DNA of 11,915 nt from Firmicutes bacterium CAG:170 (GTDB lineage Bacteria > Bacillota > Clostridia > Oscillospirales > Oscillospiraceae), in contig FR887224.1 in assembly GCA_000436735.1 (NCBI GenBank), positions 2,866 through 14,780 of the forward strand, written 5' to 3'. The notes under the pieces were generated by a model. It saw only the letters and a list, made by a program, of their open reading frames with translations, had not been told where the DNA came from and did no database searches. Shown here piece after piece: positions 11,628-11,915 of the stretch. Position 1 is the first letter of the stretch; the number at the start of each line of letters is the position of its first letter. The position numbers and the translations under genes are program-made.

Positions 11628-11915
11628 ATGCTGGACTATCGAATTGAAAATGCGCTTCTGATCGACGGAAGCGGCAGGCCGGGCATTCCGGGCAGTCTCG
11701 GCGTCAAAAACGGAAAGATCGCCGCGCTCGGGCGGCTGGACGGTGAGACCGCCGCGCATTGCATCGACGCGAAGGGCCGCTGTCTGACGCCCGGCTTTCT
11801 CGACATCCACCGTCACGCCGACGCCGCGCTGTTCCGTCCGGGCTTCGGAAGGGCCGAGCTGGCACAGGGGCTGACGACCATCGTCAACGGCAACTGCGGC
11901 CTTTCTCTCGCACCG
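11628..11915 (+). CDS. N-acyl-D-amino-acid deacylase-type amidohydrolase, N-terminal part (runs off the window)
   Basis: The first 96 codons read as the N-terminus of an amidohydrolase superfamily enzyme of the D-aminoacylase/dihydroorotase-like kind. A beta-sandwich strand DYRIENALLIDGSGRPG is followed by GSLGVKNGKIAALG, then CLTPGFLDIHRHADAAL, with the HxH metal-binding pair of the TIM barrel, and TTIVNGNCGLSLAP, a stretch typical of D-aminoacylases (xGNCGxS). Such enzymes hydrolyse N-acyl-D-amino acids in the cytosol using one or two zinc ions. GAGG lies 8 bases before the ATG. The gene has its own promoter, so it is probably not part of the arginine operon. Substrate class beyond the superfamily is uncertain because most of the barrel is outside the window. 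Confidence 0.8.
   Translation, partial: MLDYRIENALLIDGSGRPGIPGSLGVKNGKIAALGRLDGETAAHCIDAKGRCLTPGFLDIHRHADAALFRPGFGRAELAQGLTTIVNGNCGLSLAP

Overview
The window is GC-rich, densely coded bacterial chromosome with Shine-Dalgarno sites of the AGGAGG type and near-consensus sigma-A promoters. It carries an endospore gene (spoIIP), a PerR / reverse-rubrerythrin oxidative stress pair, an arginine deiminase operon and a T-box leader. Together these point to an anaerobic, spore-forming member of the Clostridia, plausibly a gut Oscillospiraceae/Ruminococcaceae-like organism. The family-level placement is inference from gene content and composition, not from a marker phylogeny.

Layout. 1-1030: the start of an MFS transporter (minus) diverges from a two-domain L-rhamnose-mutarotase-like protein (plus), each with its own promoter, and the latter ends in a strong terminator. 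1120-2530: dnaA with its own promoter, without dnaN beside it and without recognisable DnaA boxes. 2531-3190: about 660 bases with no credible gene but several hairpins. 3192-3442: a minus-strand T-box leader whose specifier reads GAC (Asp), with no gene behind it. 3466-4674: minus-strand minD-mgsA operon; the MgsA has substitutions at the catalytic positions of the classical enzyme. 4847-5875: spoIIP (plus). 5872-6038 and 7886-8048: two inverted copies of a ~165-bp MITE-like repeat. Between them lie perR-rbr (one promoter with an operator-like sequence, one terminator) and a 73-codon gene of unknown function. 8073-11440: a three-gene arginine operon (arcA, arcB and a TIGR00300/LOR-SDH-type ornithine cyclodeaminase-like gene). 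Its promoter lies upstream of the second repeat copy, so that copy is transcribed as the 5' leader. 11628-end: start of an N-acyl-D-amino-acid deacylase-type amidohydrolase with its own promoter overlapped by a cre-like sequence.

How the genes fit together. PerR, with all metal-sensing residues conserved at the right spacing, probably represses itself and the peroxide-reducing reverse rubrerythrin. ArcA and ArcB would convert arginine to citrulline and then to ornithine plus carbamoyl phosphate; the third enzyme may take ornithine on to proline and ammonia. Carbamate kinase is not in the window. The most unusual items are the orphan Asp T-box at the 3' end of the minD-mgsA transcription unit, the inverted repeat pair with one copy inside the arc leader, the active-site-divergent MgsA, and the arcAB plus ornithine-cyclodeaminase-like operon.
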